This document shows, piece after piece, positions 25,996 to 35,008 of a stretch of DNA of 64,000 bases. Source of the stretch: Streptomyces sp. NBC_01431. GTDB taxonomy: Bacteria > Actinomycetota > Actinomycetes > Streptomycetales > Streptomycetaceae. Position numbers and translations under genes: made by a program. Position 1 is the first letter of the stretch. Every line of letters begins with the position of its first letter. The notes under the pieces are model-generated. The model worked only from the letters and a program-made list of their open reading frames with translations, was not told the origin of the DNA and searched no databases. The stretch lies in assembly GCF_036231355.1 (NCBI RefSeq), contig NZ_CP109496.1, positions 682,001-746,000 of the forward strand, given 5' to 3'.

Positions 25996-26519
25996 TAAGC
26001 GAATGGGCCGACTGGAAACAAGGCCGGAATTCAATTCCGATGATCCAGAATAGGGATTCCCGGAACTCCGCGACCCTCGTCGGCCCCTGCCGCGGCCCTC
26101 AACTCTCTTGTGCTGGAACGAAAGTGACGTCCGCATCCCCCGCCCATCGATGGAGCCATACGTGACTTACTTCACTCGCCCAGCGAGGTCCTTCACGCCC
26201 TGCACACAAAAGCGACGGCACGCAGGCAATAGCACCAATTGCGACATTACCGATCCAAGAACAAGGGGTACTAAAGTCCATTAATTTCGGACAAAAGGCA
26301 CCTCTCGGTGCAGGTGCGCCCCCGAGACACCCACCCGGCCCCCCGCCCCTTCCGGCAGCACGGCCGACCGCTGGAGATCATTTCGGCGCCGGGGGCCGCA
26401 CGAGCTGCCGCACACTCGGTGGCCACACAGACGGCGCTTTGATCAAGGAAAGCGCGGCGGAAATCATGAATGCCGTCATGAATTCAGGGCCCTCCCGCAG
26501 ACCGCTCTCGCTGATCTTC
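25996..26519. other. Intergenic region without recognisable gene
   Basis: About 520 bp of somewhat lower GC lies upstream of the riboswitch and should contain its promoter. I see no supported gene, repeat or RNA. Confidence 0.5.
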
Positions 26520-26904
26520 CGGGCGCCGACAGCTGCTGGATATCGGCATTCGCGCCTTCTGGTCGCCGATCCCGCGAGTGGCCGGTCCGGCGTTCACCGT
26601 GCGGTGCCCTCCGCGTGACAACGTCATACGCTTTCCCGTCTTCACCCGCGGCGACATTCCCTTACCGGCGGCCAAGTCCGTTACCGCGGCACTGAATCGC
26701 TGCGGCGGGGTGTTCGTGGAGCCCGGAGATCGGTGGGGGCCTACAAAGGGAGCGTCATGGTCTCCCCACGCCCGGGGAGAGAAGGTGCTCCTCGACGCCC
26801 GGCGGAAGTTGGCCGGCAAAGCCGACGGGACCCTCGATGTCAGGGAGGAGGCGCACCGCGCCCGCATCGACCAACTCGTGGGCGGCAACGGCTTCGATGA
26901 CTGA
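26520..26904 (+). pseudogene. RraA/HMG-aldolase-family remnant with internal deletion
   Basis: The plus frame reads LLDIGIRAFWSPIPRVAGPAFTVRCPPRDNV, closely resembling the N-terminal region of RraA-like demethylmenaquinone-methyltransferase-fold/aldolase proteins (normally RVAGPAFTVRCPPGDNL). Soon after, the frame reads CGGVFVEPGD and then VLLDARRKLAGKADGTLDVREEAHRARIDQLVGG, typical of the C-terminal helix of the same family. The middle (over 100 residues, with the active-site GDV and DG motifs) is missing and the N-terminus is cut by a stop at 26512. It looks like an in-frame internal deletion of a decayed gene, not a working enzyme. Confidence 0.5.
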
Positions 26905-27022
26905 GCGACAGACGCGCCACCAAAGGGAGTACGTCCGCCCTGCGCTGCGGGCTGCCCGCAAGTGCCGTGCCGAATACGGGAGTTGGACCGCCGATACCAT
27001 CACGACGGTGCCGTTCGGCGCG

Positions 27023-27709
27023 TCAGTACCTGCCCACCTCACGGACGAGTTCCAGGCCCAGCACGCGGTCGGCGTAGGAGAAGGTCTCGAACTTGGCACC
27101 CGGCGGTACGTCGGGGTTCGCTTCCAGGGCGTGCAGCAGGCACAGGACCGCCGGGGTGTCGAGCCGGCTGTCCAGGGCGGCGCGGGCCGCGCTCTGGAGG
27201 TCGGCGGGGATCGCTTTCGACGGCTGCTCGGCCCACGTCGCCACGGCGCGCCGCCAGCGGGCGAGCGTGCGGTCCGCTTCGCCGAGTTCGTCGGCGGTGA
27301 CCGCGACCGGCTCCTCGTAGGGGTGGCCGAGCAGCAGGAAGCGTACGGCCAGCGCGTCGACGCCTTCGGTCGCGGGCAGTGTGGCTTCGCCGATCTGGAG
27401 GCAGGCGGCGCCGCCGCCCTCGTAGGCCTCGGTGGTCAGCCGGACGCCGGGCGGACCGGCGAACGCCTCGGTGATCTCCTCGGCGTTCCCCTGGGCATCG
27501 GCGGGGCGGATTCCGGCGGCGGCGGCCAATGCGTTGCGGGGGCCCGTGCACCCCATGAGCACCGCCCTGCCGCGCATCTCCACGACCCGCGCCAGTACGT
27601 CCGCCACCAGGAGCACCCGCAGGCCGGTACCCGTGTCGGCGTCGGCGGGAGTGTGGGCGCAGATGCGCAGCGGACCGGGGCCGGCGAGTTCCTCGACGAT
27701 ATGCAGCAC
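27023..27709 (-). CDS. Cysteinyl-tRNA-synthetase-like miniprotein, function unknown
   Basis: The 228-residue protein resembles a set of short actinobacterial proteins annotated as CysRS-like. The N-terminal half (LRICAHTPADA, GLRVLLVADVLARVVEMRG) follows the Rossmann part of class I synthetases where VCGPTVYD and the HIGH motif would be, but neither motif is present. The C-terminal half (VDALAVRFLLLGHPYEEPV, LDSRLDTPAVLCLLHALE, SYADRVLGLELV) matches the helical region and the DRVLGL ending of CysRS. Without HIGH or KMSKS and the zinc ligands it cannot be a normal tRNA charger. The GTG at 27709 is the probable start. Confidence 0.6.
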   Translation of the reverse strand: MLHIVEELAGPGPLRICAHTPADADTGTGLRVLLVADVLARVVEMRGRAVLMGCTGPRNALAAAAGIRPADAQGNAEEITEAFAGPPGVRLTTEAYEGGGAACLQIGEATLPATEGVDALAVRFLLLGHPYEEPVAVTADELGEADRTLARWRRAVATWAEQPSKAIPADLQSAARAALDSRLDTPAVLCLLHALEANPDVPPGAKFETFSYADRVLGLELVREVGRY

Positions 27710-27856
27710 ATCGCCGAGCCTAGGGGCTCCGGCCCGGCGGGGACACCGGCTCGCGGCAGCGAACGACCCGGATGCCGTCCGCTGCCGCCCGGGTGGGGCC
27801 CACGGTGCTCGCCCTGAAGGACAATCACCGCTCCCCGCACGGGAGTTCCTCGGGTC

Positions 27857-28474
27857 TCAGGTCAGCAGCGGCTTCAGCGCGCCGCCCCGCAGCCGGGTGA
27901 CCGTCGGTGTCGCGAACCGCCGCGCGGACCAGGTCACCGCGAGGGCCACCACCGTGCCCACCACGAAGGCGACCAGCACGTCGTGCGGATAGTGCGCTCC
28001 GACGTACACGCGGGACGCGGCCATCAGCAGCGCCGCCAGCGAGGCGATGGCGCCCAGCCGGCGGTTGACCAGGAACAGGGCGACGGCCGCGGCGGCGGCG
28101 ACCGTGGTGTGGTTGCTGGGGAAGGCGTAGTCGTCCATCGGCGGGCACTTCTCGATCAGGAAGTCGTGCGGAAGCGCGCGGCAGGGGCGCGGTTCCGTGA
28201 ACACGGACTTGATCCCGTCGTTGACCAGATAGGCCAGCACCACGGCGAACGGCGCGGCCAGCGCGGCCGCCATCACGGAGGCGTCCTTGCGCCGGGCGTA
28301 CCACCAGCCGACGAGCATGAACACCGCGAACAGGGCGACGCCGTAGCTCGTGTAGGCGAACACCGGGCCGTTCAGCCAGTGCGTGTGCCGGGCGAAATCC
28401 GTGATGTCGCCGTACAGGCCGCCATCGATGGACGCGCCGTCCAGGGCCTGCGTCGTGAGGGTGGAACTGGTCAT
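27857..28474 (-). CDS. PAP2-family membrane phosphatase
   Basis: The 205-residue protein has about five or six membrane helices and the three phosphatidic-acid-phosphatase motifs: KSVFTEPRP, PSNHTTVAAA (PSxH), and SRVYVGAHYPHDVLVA (SRxxxxxHxxxD). It probably dephosphorylates a lipid pyrophosphate such as undecaprenyl pyrophosphate, as BcrC-like proteins do, with the active site outside the membrane. Start ATG 28474 follows GGGGGATCG. It is 166 bp downstream of the fluoride-type operon and may have its own promoter. Confidence 0.82.
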   Translation of the reverse strand: MTSSTLTTQALDGASIDGGLYGDITDFARHTHWLNGPVFAYTSYGVALFAVFMLVGWWYARRKDASVMAAALAAPFAVVLAYLVNDGIKSVFTEPRPCRALPHDFLIEKCPPMDDYAFPSNHTTVAAAAAVALFLVNRRLGAIASLAALLMAASRVYVGAHYPHDVLVAFVVGTVVALAVTWSARRFATPTVTRLRGGALKPLLT

Positions 28475-28580
28475 GGGGTGCGGTTCTCCGGGGGATCGAA
28501 GGGCGATGCGCGCCCCGTGGGAGAACGGGGCAGGTCGTACGGGGGGCTGCCAGGTGACGGCCTGGTGAGCAGCATATGAC

Positions 28581-28600
28581 CGTCTACAAGCCCGTAGACG
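28581..28600. promoter_or_regulatory. Short inverted repeat upstream of the PAP2 gene
   Basis: CGTCTAC-AAGCCC-GTAGACG is a perfect 7-bp inverted repeat with 6-base spacer. It lies between the MFS stop (28641) and the PAP2 start (28474), so it could be an operator for the phosphatase or a weak terminator for the operon. Confidence 0.35.
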
Positions 28601-28640
28601 CAAAATGATCGGGATCGGTTGCGCACGCCCGGGGCCGGGC

Positions 28641-29828
28641 TCAGACCCTCTTGATCAACAAGGCGGCGAGCAGGGCCAGCGCACCGACCTGGATCGCGGC
28701 GACGACGGCTACGAGCACGGGGATCGAGTAGCCGTACAGGGCTCCCATGAGCGCGCCCCCGGCCAGGCTCGCACCACCGATGACGCCCGCGAAGATCCCG
28801 TACGCGGTGGCCCGGCGGCCGGCCGGAACGAGGTCGGCGACCGTGGCGCGCAGGGTGGACTCCTGGATGCCCATGGCCGCTCCCCACACCAGCGAGCCGC
28901 ACACCGCGGTGACGAGGGTACGGGTGAAGGCGAGGGCGGGAACGGCGGCCGCGAGCAGCGGCAGCACCGCGAGGACCCGCGGTCCGATCCGGTCGTACGC
29001 CCATCCCGTGGCCAGCGCGGCGAGCGCGTCCACGGCCATGGCCCCCGCGTACAGCACGGGCACCCACGCCACGGCGAGCAGCCCGCGCTGGATCAGGTGG
29101 AAGGAGAGCAGCCCGAAGGTGGCGAACCCGGCGGTGGTGGCGGCGATGAAGGCGGCGTACATCCAGAACGCGGCGGGCAGTTGTCCCTTCGGTACCGCGC
29201 CGGGTTCGGCCGCCGCCGGGTGTTCGTAGACGCCCGGGTTCGGAACCCGCCGCCGCAGCCGGACGAGGAGCGCGAGGACGGCCACGCCGGGGGCCGCGAG
29301 CACGCCGAGCGCGGGAGCGTAGTCGCCGCCGGTCAGGGCGAGCACTCCAGCCACGGTCAATGGGCCGATCAGCGCGCCGATCTGGTCCATCGCCTCGTGC
29401 ACGGCGAAGCCGCGTCCCCGGCCGGTCGCGGCGGTCGCGTACGAGAGCAGGGTGTCCTTGGCCGGGGACCGTACCGCTTTGCCGACCCGCTCGGCGATCA
29501 CCAGTACGCAAGCCGTCCACACCGTCGCGGCCAGGCCGAGCAGCGGAACCGAGACCACGGTCAGGGCGTACCCGGCGATCGTCCACGCCCAGAACCGTCC
29601 CGAGCGGTCCGCCAGCGGCCCGGAGACGAGGCGGAGGCCCAGCGCCGCCGCCTCGCCCGCGCCGGTGACCACGCCGACGACGAGGGCGGAGGCGCCGAGC
29701 GAAGCGAGCAGGGCTCCGGTGACCGAGCGCGCGCCCTCGTAGACGAAGTCCGCGAGGAGGCTGACCGTGCCGAACCAGACCACGAAACGCCACGGCCGCA
29801 TGCCTGCCGCGGCCGGTCTCAGCTCCAC
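28641..29828 (-). CDS. MFS transporter, last gene of the FluC operon
   Basis: The 395-residue protein has about twelve hydrophobic helices. The loop between helices 2 and 3 (SGPLADRSGR) fits the major-facilitator signature G-x-x-x-D-R-x-G-R, and a related loop recurs in the second half (AYDRIGPRVLAVL). The GTG start at 29828 overlaps the end of the FluC gene by 10 bp in GTGGAGCTGA, so translation is probably coupled; ATG 29801 is an alternative. The substrate is unknown. Being the fourth gene of the overlapping operon suggests a role in exporting a toxic anion or its adduct. Confidence 0.75.
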   Translation of the reverse strand: MELRPAAAGMRPWRFVVWFGTVSLLADFVYEGARSVTGALLASLGASALVVGVVTGAGEAAALGLRLVSGPLADRSGRFWAWTIAGYALTVVSVPLLGLAATVWTACVLVIAERVGKAVRSPAKDTLLSYATAATGRGRGFAVHEAMDQIGALIGPLTVAGVLALTGGDYAPALGVLAAPGVAVLALLVRLRRRVPNPGVYEHPAAAEPGAVPKGQLPAAFWMYAAFIAATTAGFATFGLLSFHLIQRGLLAVAWVPVLYAGAMAVDALAALATGWAYDRIGPRVLAVLPLLAAAVPALAFTRTLVTAVCGSLVWGAAMGIQESTLRATVADLVPAGRRATAYGIFAGVIGGASLAGGALMGALYGYSIPVLVAVVAAIQVGALALLAALLIKRV

Positions 29829-30193
29829 AGCGCCTCGGCGAGCGCCACTCCCGTGAAGACCGCGCCGAGTCCGGCCACCACACTCACGACGACGTTGGCG
29901 GCGGCGTACAACTTCGCCCCGTCCTCGGCGAGCCGCAGCGTCTCGTACGAGAAGGTCGAGTACGTGCTCAGCGCCCCGCAGAGGCCGGTGCCGATGAGCA
30001 GCTGCACCTGCGAGTTCGCGGCGCCCGCCGTGACAGCGCCGGTGAGCAGGCCGAGCACCAGGCAGCCGACGACGTTGACGGTGAAGGTGCCCCAGGGGAA
30101 GACGGTGTCGTGCCTCTTCTGCACGGTGAGGTCGGTCAGGTAGCGCAGCGGGGCGCCGACGGCCGCGCCCGCCATCACGAGCAGCCAGTTCAC
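29819..30193 (-). CDS. crcB: FluC/CrcB fluoride channel subunit (copy 1)
   Basis: The 124-residue protein has four membrane helices and the family pattern: [13 protein letters not shown] near the start, [19 protein letters not shown], and [17 protein letters not shown], with the Na+-site/Phe-box Thr-Ser-Phe pattern. FluC proteins work as antiparallel dual-topology dimers that let fluoride out. The GTG start overlaps the DUF190 stop as GTGA. A second copy lies two genes upstream, so a heterodimer is likely. Confidence 0.88.
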   Translation of the reverse strand: MNWLLVMAGAAVGAPLRYLTDLTVQKRHDTVFPWGTFTVNVVGCLVLGLLTGAVTAGAANSQVQLLIGTGLCGALSTYSTFSYETLRLAEDGAKLYAAANVVVSVVAGLGAVFTGVALAEALWS

Positions 30194-30537
30194 TTGGCGC
30201 GCTCCCGTCCCACGTACCGGATGACCTCGCAGTCGTCCAGGATCACCAGGCCCTCGGCGACGAGTTCGTCGAGCTGCGGCAGGAAGTCCCGGATCCGGCC
30301 CTCCTCGTCCACGATGACGATCGCCACGGGGAGGTCCTCGCTGAGCGACAGCAGTCGCTGGGTGTGGATGAGGGAGGAGGCGCCGAAGCCCTCGATGCCG
30401 CGGAAAACGCTGGCCCCTGCGAGTCCCGCCGCATGCGCGCGGTGCACGATCTCGGCGTAGACGGGCTTGTGGTGCCACACGTCGCTCTCGCCGACGAAGA
30501 TCGTGGCCCGCAGAGCCCGGCCGGTCAGTCTGGTCAT
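30190..30537 (-). CDS. DUF190 (UPF0166) protein, FluC-associated
   Basis: The 115-residue protein has the ferredoxin-like DUF190 fold: [26 protein letters not shown], then [32 protein letters not shown] and a C-terminal [14 protein letters not shown]190 genes commonly lie next to crcB, and the fold resembles PII-like trimers, suggesting a regulatory role for the channel. It overlaps the FluC copy 2 stop by ATGA and the copy 1 start by GTGA. Confidence 0.85.
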   Translation of the reverse strand: MTRLTGRALRATIFVGESDVWHHKPVYAEIVHRAHAAGLAGASVFRGIEGFGASSLIHTQRLLSLSEDLPVAIVIVDEEGRIRDFLPQLDELVAEGLVILDDCEVIRYVGRERAK

Positions 30538-31025
30538 CGCTGCCTCCACGCCAGTGCGCGGCGCGTCAGCCACACCGCACTCCACACCGCTGCGAGGGCC
30601 GTCAGCAGTGTCAATGCCAGATAGGTCAGACCCGTGCGCACCTGTCCGCCGGCCACGAACTTCTGGATGTCCACGGCGTACGTGGAGAAGGTGGTGAAGC
30701 CGCCGAGCACGCCCGTCCCGAAGAAGGGCCGCACCAGCCGGTGCGCCGCCCACACATCGGTGATCACCACCATGAACACACCGATCACGGCGCATCCCAC
30801 GGCGTTGACCAGCAGGGTCGTCCAGGGAAAGGCGCCCGGCGCGGTGGGCCACAGGAGGTTCGCGCCGTAGCGGGCGCAGGCGCCGATCACCCCGCCGAGC
30901 GATACCACCGCCAGGACCGGGCCGAGGCCGCGGGCGAGGTCCCGCCGCTGGGCGGGTACGGCCAGGTCGACGTCGGGGTCGGTGGGCTCGAAGGCCGCCC
31001 TCGGCTGCTGGGCTCCCTTGGACAT
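30534..31025 (-). CDS. crcB: FluC/CrcB fluoride channel subunit (copy 2)
   Basis: The 163-residue protein has a soluble N-terminal extension of about 35 residues ([20 protein letters not shown]...) before four helices. Family motifs are [35 protein letters not shown] and [25 protein letters not shown] precedes the ATG at 31025. It is the first gene of the FluC-DUF190-FluC-MFS operon. The two copies differ in their N-termini and in the third-helix Phe-box (GGFTTFSTY here, GALSTYSTF in copy 1), as seen in heterodimeric Fluc pairs. Confidence 0.88.
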   Translation of the reverse strand: MSKGAQQPRAAFEPTDPDVDLAVPAQRRDLARGLGPVLAVVSLGGVIGACARYGANLLWPTAPGAFPWTTLLVNAVGCAVIGVFMVVITDVWAAHRLVRPFFGTGVLGGFTTFSTYAVDIQKFVAGGQVRTGLTYLALTLLTALAAVWSAVWLTRRALAWRQR

Positions 31026-31169
31026 ACGTCTCCTACCTGCAGGGCACCCTTCCCCAAGCTCTCGGCTTGGTTCGAGCAGGGGATATCCCAACCCCGGGCG
31101 CACGCGCTCGCAAGTAGGGACCGTTGGCGGCGGATGCCGCGGTTCGGGTACGGCGGGCCCCACCGCCGC

Positions 31170-31193
31170 GCGGTGACCACAGAAGGTCACCGC
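31170..31193 (-). terminator. Hairpin downstream of the universal stress gene
   Basis: GCGGTGACC pairs perfectly with GGTCACCGC over 9 bp with a 6-base loop. It lies about 60 bp after the stop of the minus-strand universal stress gene and before the FluC operon leader, so it probably separates the two units. Confidence 0.6.
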
Positions 31194-31251
31194 TTCTCCA
31201 GGCTAGCGCCCGGTCCCGGCCGTTCGCCAACCGGCCCCTGCCGGGCGCGGG

Positions 31252-31746
31252 TCAGGGCTCGGGGCGATGGGGCGGGCGCGGTGGAAGCGAGCCGAGGCCG
31301 GGGGCCGCGTCCGGCCAGACCAGCAGCACCGGGCACGGCGCGTGGTCGATGACGAACCGGGTCGCGGGGCCCAGGCTGCGCGGGCCGAGGTGCGTGCGGT
31401 CGCCGTCACGGGCGCAGACGAGCAGATCGGCGCCCTCCGCGGCGCGGACGACCTGCTGCTCGGGGCGGCCGTGGAGGGCGAGGCGGCGGGCCGGACGGCC
31501 CAGGCGCCGCTCCGCCTCGGCGAAGAGGCGGTCGGCGGCATCCCGGGAGAGGTCTTCGAGACGGGTGCCGGGGTCGCGTTCGCGGTGGCCGCGGCCGAGC
31601 AGTCCGGCGAACGCGCCGTGCGCGGCCTCGGACACCGCGTCGTCGGTGACGTGCAGGAGTACGAGGTCGGTGTCGTCGGCGCGCCGGCGGGCCGCGTCGA
31701 CGCAGGCGGGCCAGGTGCCCTCGGTGATCCAGATGATGGCGCTCAT
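31252..31746 (-). CDS. Universal stress protein UspA family
   Basis: The 164-residue protein has one Usp domain (IIWITEGTWPACVDAARRRA, LVLLHVTD at the start; ADLLVCARDGDRTHLGPRSLGPATRFVIDHAPCPVLLVWPD at the end). The G-2x-G-9x-G-S/T nucleotide-binding motif is only partly kept. The final ~15 residues are Pro-rich. It starts 7 bp after the anion-transporter stop and is probably translated with it. Confidence 0.78.
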   Translation of the reverse strand: MSAIIWITEGTWPACVDAARRRADDTDLVLLHVTDDAVSEAAHGAFAGLLGRGHRERDPGTRLEDLSRDAADRLFAEAERRLGRPARRLALHGRPEQQVVRAAEGADLLVCARDGDRTHLGPRSLGPATRFVIDHAPCPVLLVWPDAAPGLGSLPPRPPHRPEP

Positions 31747-31753
31747 GGCGCGG

Positions 31754-33010
31754 TCAGCCTCCGATCGTGTGCAGCGCGGCCCACAGCGCCGCGGTGGACG
31801 CGACCAGTGTGGCGGGAACGGTCAGCAGTCCGAGGCGGGTGAAGTGGCCGAGTCGGGGCGCGTCGTCGTGTTCGTGCAGGATGCGACGCCACAGCAGGGT
31901 GGCGAGCGACCCGACGTAGGTCAGGTTGGGGCCGAGGTTGACGCCGATGAGGACGGCGAGCACCGGGCCGGGACCGCCCGCCGAGGCGACCGGCAGCAGG
32001 GCGAGCACGGCGGGCAGGTTGTTGATGAGGTTCGAAAGGACCGCCGCGACCGCGACGACGGCGAGCAGGGCGGGCAGCGAATCGCCGCCGGGAAAGAGGT
32101 GGCCGATCGCGGAGCCGAGGCCGTTGTCCACCACGGCCTTGACGACGATGCCGAGCCCGAGGACGAACAGGCAGAACGGCAGCCCGGCCGAGTCCACGAG
32201 TTTGCCCACGGTGGTGCGCCGCTGGGTGAGTCCGCGGGCGGCCAGGACGAGCGCGCCCGCGAGGGCGGCCCAGGCCGGGCTGATGCCGGCGAACGAGGTC
32301 ACCACGAACCCGCCGAGCGTCAACGCGAGGACCACCAGCGTGAACACGGGCAGCTCGGTGTGCCCGGCCGCCCGCACCTCGCGCGGGCCGGCCGCCAGGT
32401 CGGTGCGGAAGAAGGCGCGGAAGACGGCGTACTCCACGGCGATGGCGGCGGCCCAGGGCAGTGCCATCAGTGCCGCGAACCGGGTGAAGGACAGGCCGCT
32501 GGCGGCCAGGGCGAGCAGGTTGGTGAGGTTGGAGACGGGAAGCAGCAAGGAGGCCGAGTTCGCCAGGTGGGCGGTGGCGTACACATGGGGCCGGGCGCGG
32601 ACACCGACGCGCGAGGCCGTCGCGAACACCACGGGCGTGAGCAGCACGACCGTGGCGTCGAGACTGAGCACGGCGGTGATGACCGCGGCGACCACGAACA
32701 CTCCGCCCAGCAGCCGCTGGGCGCTGGCGCCGCACACGCGGGCGACAGCATCTCCCGCCGCTGTGAACAGGCCATCGTCATCGCAGAGTTGGGCCAGTAC
32801 CAGCACCGCGGCCAGGAAGCCGACCACGGGCAGCAGATCTCGGGTCTGCTGCCACGCCTCGGTGGGCGACACCGCGCCGAGCCCCACCACCAGGCCTGCC
32901 GCGGGCACCGCCGCGACCGCCTCCGGCAGGCCCCTGGGACGTACGACGGCGAACGCGAGCACCGCGAGGAGCAGGAGGGCCGAGACGGTCTCGGCAATGA
33001 CGGTACTCAG
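31754..33010 (-). CDS. Arsenite/SLC13-like anion permease, probable CTG start
   Basis: About 418 residues with ten to twelve helices. SLDATVVLLTPVVFATASRVG and VLSNLINNLPAVLALLPVA match the ArsB/NhaD/SLC13 ion-transporter superfamily, and GVNLGPNLTYVGSLATLLW is typical of ArsB-like permeases. A GTG start at 32962 would remove the first helix (VSALLLLAVLAFAVV). An in-frame CTG at 33010 has a GGGAGG Shine-Dalgarno at 33017-33022 and restores it, so I chose CTG. The substrate is unsure. The universal stress gene follows in the same operon. Confidence 0.7.
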   Translation of the reverse strand: MSTVIAETVSALLLLAVLAFAVVRPRGLPEAVAAVPAAGLVVGLGAVSPTEAWQQTRDLLPVVGFLAAVLVLAQLCDDDGLFTAAGDAVARVCGASAQRLLGGVFVVAAVITAVLSLDATVVLLTPVVFATASRVGVRARPHVYATAHLANSASLLLPVSNLTNLLALAASGLSFTRFAALMALPWAAAIAVEYAVFRAFFRTDLAAGPREVRAAGHTELPVFTLVVLALTLGGFVVTSFAGISPAWAALAGALVLAARGLTQRRTTVGKLVDSAGLPFCLFVLGLGIVVKAVVDNGLGSAIGHLFPGGDSLPALLAVVAVAAVLSNLINNLPAVLALLPVASAGGPGPVLAVLIGVNLGPNLTYVGSLATLLWRRILHEHDDAPRLGHFTRLGLLTVPATLVASTAALWAALHTIGG

Positions 33011-33085
33011 GGTCGGCCTCCCGGCAGTGAACGATCGCGGCCCAGGAGGCCCGGGGCCGCACCACCCTACGCTGCGGCGAACCGG

Positions 33086-35008
33086 TCAGCAGCGCCCCGG
33101 CCCGCCGTTTCCGCCCGCCACCGCCACCCGGGGGGTGTCGTCCGCGTTGAGGGTCCGGGGCAGGGGCATCAGGCGTCCGGTCTCCGCGCGCAGAGCGGTG
33201 GTGTTGCGCGGGGAGACCCGGCCGAGGGGGGCGGGGGTGAGGACCGACTGGCTCTGGACGTACGCGACGAACGATTCGAAGTCGCGGGTGTGGCGCACCG
33301 GTTCGGTGTGGTTGAGCAGCGCGGGGTAGTCGTCCGCGCCGATCAGGGTGTACGCCGTCGTGGCGAGCCGGTAGGTGGCGTGTGGATCGAGCGGGGTGCC
33401 GTCGATGAGGACGTCCGCCGGGTTCACCCGGTTTCCGGCCGACCCGGCGGCGTCGAAGGTGTACCGCACGTTGTGCGACACGGCGAGCGGCGCGTAGGTG
33501 AGGACGGTGCCCTTCATCGCCCACTGCTGTTCCAGCGCGTCGTGGATGGACTGGCCGGTGACGGTGGCCGTGAGGATGGGGTTTCCGTAGCCCACCGCAT
33601 TGAACGCCTTGCGGTAGGAGACCGCGCCCTGGGTGGTCGCGTCGAGGGTGAGGTCGGTGTTGATGACGCTGGGCCCCTGCCGGGGGGCGAGCGCGATCAG
33701 AGCCAGGTCGGCGGGGACGTTGGAGTAGATGTTCCCGGTGTCGAACGGGTCCAGGGGCTGTGCCCCGGCCCACAGCGCCCAGTCCGCCGCGAGGTTGCCC
33801 ATCGTGCTCTCGCCCGAGCTGTTGAGGGTGCGGGTGAACGACGCGGTCTGCCGGCCGATGCGGGTCGCGCCCCGGTTCTGGGCGTATCCGGTCCAGTAGT
33901 CGGCGGTGTCCTTGAGGTCCTGATCGGGCGTCACGTCATGGGTGTTGGGGTGGTTGGTCGACGTGGTCAGGGCCCGTACGACGCTGCCGGTCACCGGGTC
34001 GAGGCGGAGGTTGATCTCGTTGATCATCTGCGCGTGGCAGCCCGCCTCGATGAACGGGCGGGGCCGGCCGGCCGGGTCGGGCACCATCATGTTGAACGCG
34101 CAGTGCCAGTGCCCGGTGACGATCGCGTCGATGTCGGGCGACGCGGCGAGCGCGAGGTCGTAGGCGGGACCGGTGGGCTCGGTGCCGCTGTTGAAGTCGC
34201 TTCCGGCCACCGCCCCGTCGTGCATGCTCAGCACAATCGCGTTGACTCCCTGCGACTTGAGGAGCGCCGCATAACGGTTCGCGGTCTGCAACTCGTCCAG
34301 CATGCGCAGCGCCGTCTGGAATCCGGTCGAAGAGGTTTCGGTGCCGGTGACGGTGAGATGAATGAATCCGATCGGCAGCCGTCGGCCGCCCGGCCCCTGA
34401 ACCCATTCCACATTCACCGGGGGAAGGACGGTCTTTCCCGAATTCCCCCACAGCATGTTGGCGCAGTAGTAACGGAAGTTCGCGCCGGGAAAGGTCCGCC
34501 CGGTGGAATCGGGGAAGCTGTTGGTCCAGCCCGAGCCCGTATACGGTCTGCCCTGCTCCATATGGTCGATCATGAAGCCGGGGGTGCGGTCGAACTCGTG
34601 GTTACCCGCCGTCGCGAAGTCGAGCCCCATCCGGTTCAGGGCCTCGATGGTCGGCTCGTCGGCCAGCGTCTCGGCCGGGAACTCCCAGCCGGAGAAGAGG
34701 TCCCCCGGCGCGAAGAAGATCGAGTTGGCGCGTCCCGCCCGCAGGGCCTTCAGGTGCGCGGCGAGGTAGGGCACTCCGCCGACGACGAACTGCTCGCCGC
34801 CCGCGCCGGTGATGACCGCGTCCCCGGCGGGCGGGGCCTGTAGATAGCCGTGCAGGTCCGTGATACTGAGCAACTGCACGTCCACGTACTCGGATGCGCT
34901 CGCGGCGTCGTGTGCGTGGCCGGTGGCCAGGGCCGGAGTGCCCGTTGCCGCCATCGTCACGAGTGATCCCGCCACAGTCATGAAGCTGCGCCGACCCACG
35001 CCCCACAT
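33086..35008 (-). CDS. Exported 5'-nucleotidase/metallophosphatase family protein (copy A)
   Basis: The 640-residue protein starts at ATG 35008 with GAGGGAG upstream and has a Tat-like signal (GRRSFMTVAGSL). The metallophosphoesterase half carries LLSITDLHGYL, FFAPGDLFSGW, TAGNHEFDRTP and IVTGHWHCAFN. The C-terminal half is the 5'-nucleotidase domain (GNLAADWALW, NVRYTFD, TLIGADDYPALL). It should release nucleosides and phosphate from extracellular nucleotides or related esters. It is a close paralogue of the gene at 36364. Confidence 0.88.
   Translation of the reverse strand: MWGVGRRSFMTVAGSLVTMAATGTPALATGHAHDAASASEYVDVQLLSITDLHGYLQAPPAGDAVITGAGGEQFVVGGVPYLAAHLKALRAGRANSIFFAPGDLFSGWEFPAETLADEPTIEALNRMGLDFATAGNHEFDRTPGFMIDHMEQGRPYTGSGWTNSFPDSTGRTFPGANFRYYCANMLWGNSGKTVLPPVNVEWVQGPGGRRLPIGFIHLTVTGTETSSTGFQTALRMLDELQTANRYAALLKSQGVNAIVLSMHDGAVAGSDFNSGTEPTGPAYDLALAASPDIDAIVTGHWHCAFNMMVPDPAGRPRPFIEAGCHAQMINEINLRLDPVTGSVVRALTTSTNHPNTHDVTPDQDLKDTADYWTGYAQNRGATRIGRQTASFTRTLNSSGESTMGNLAADWALWAGAQPLDPFDTGNIYSNVPADLALIALAPRQGPSVINTDLTLDATTQGAVSYRKAFNAVGYGNPILTATVTGQSIHDALEQQWAMKGTVLTYAPLAVSHNVRYTFDAAGSAGNRVNPADVLIDGTPLDPHATYRLATTAYTLIGADDYPALLNHTEPVRHTRDFESFVAYVQSQSVLTPAPLGRVSPRNTTALRAETGRLMPLPRTLNADDTPRVAVAGGNGGPGRC

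Noticed and set aside
31026..31165. Fluoride riboswitch in the FluC operon leader
   Set aside because: The leader can fold (CCAAGC/GCTTGG stem, GGGGATATCCC palindrome), and the context fits, but I cannot match the GGxGATG...CCTGC core of the crcB motif. A covariance search would decide it.
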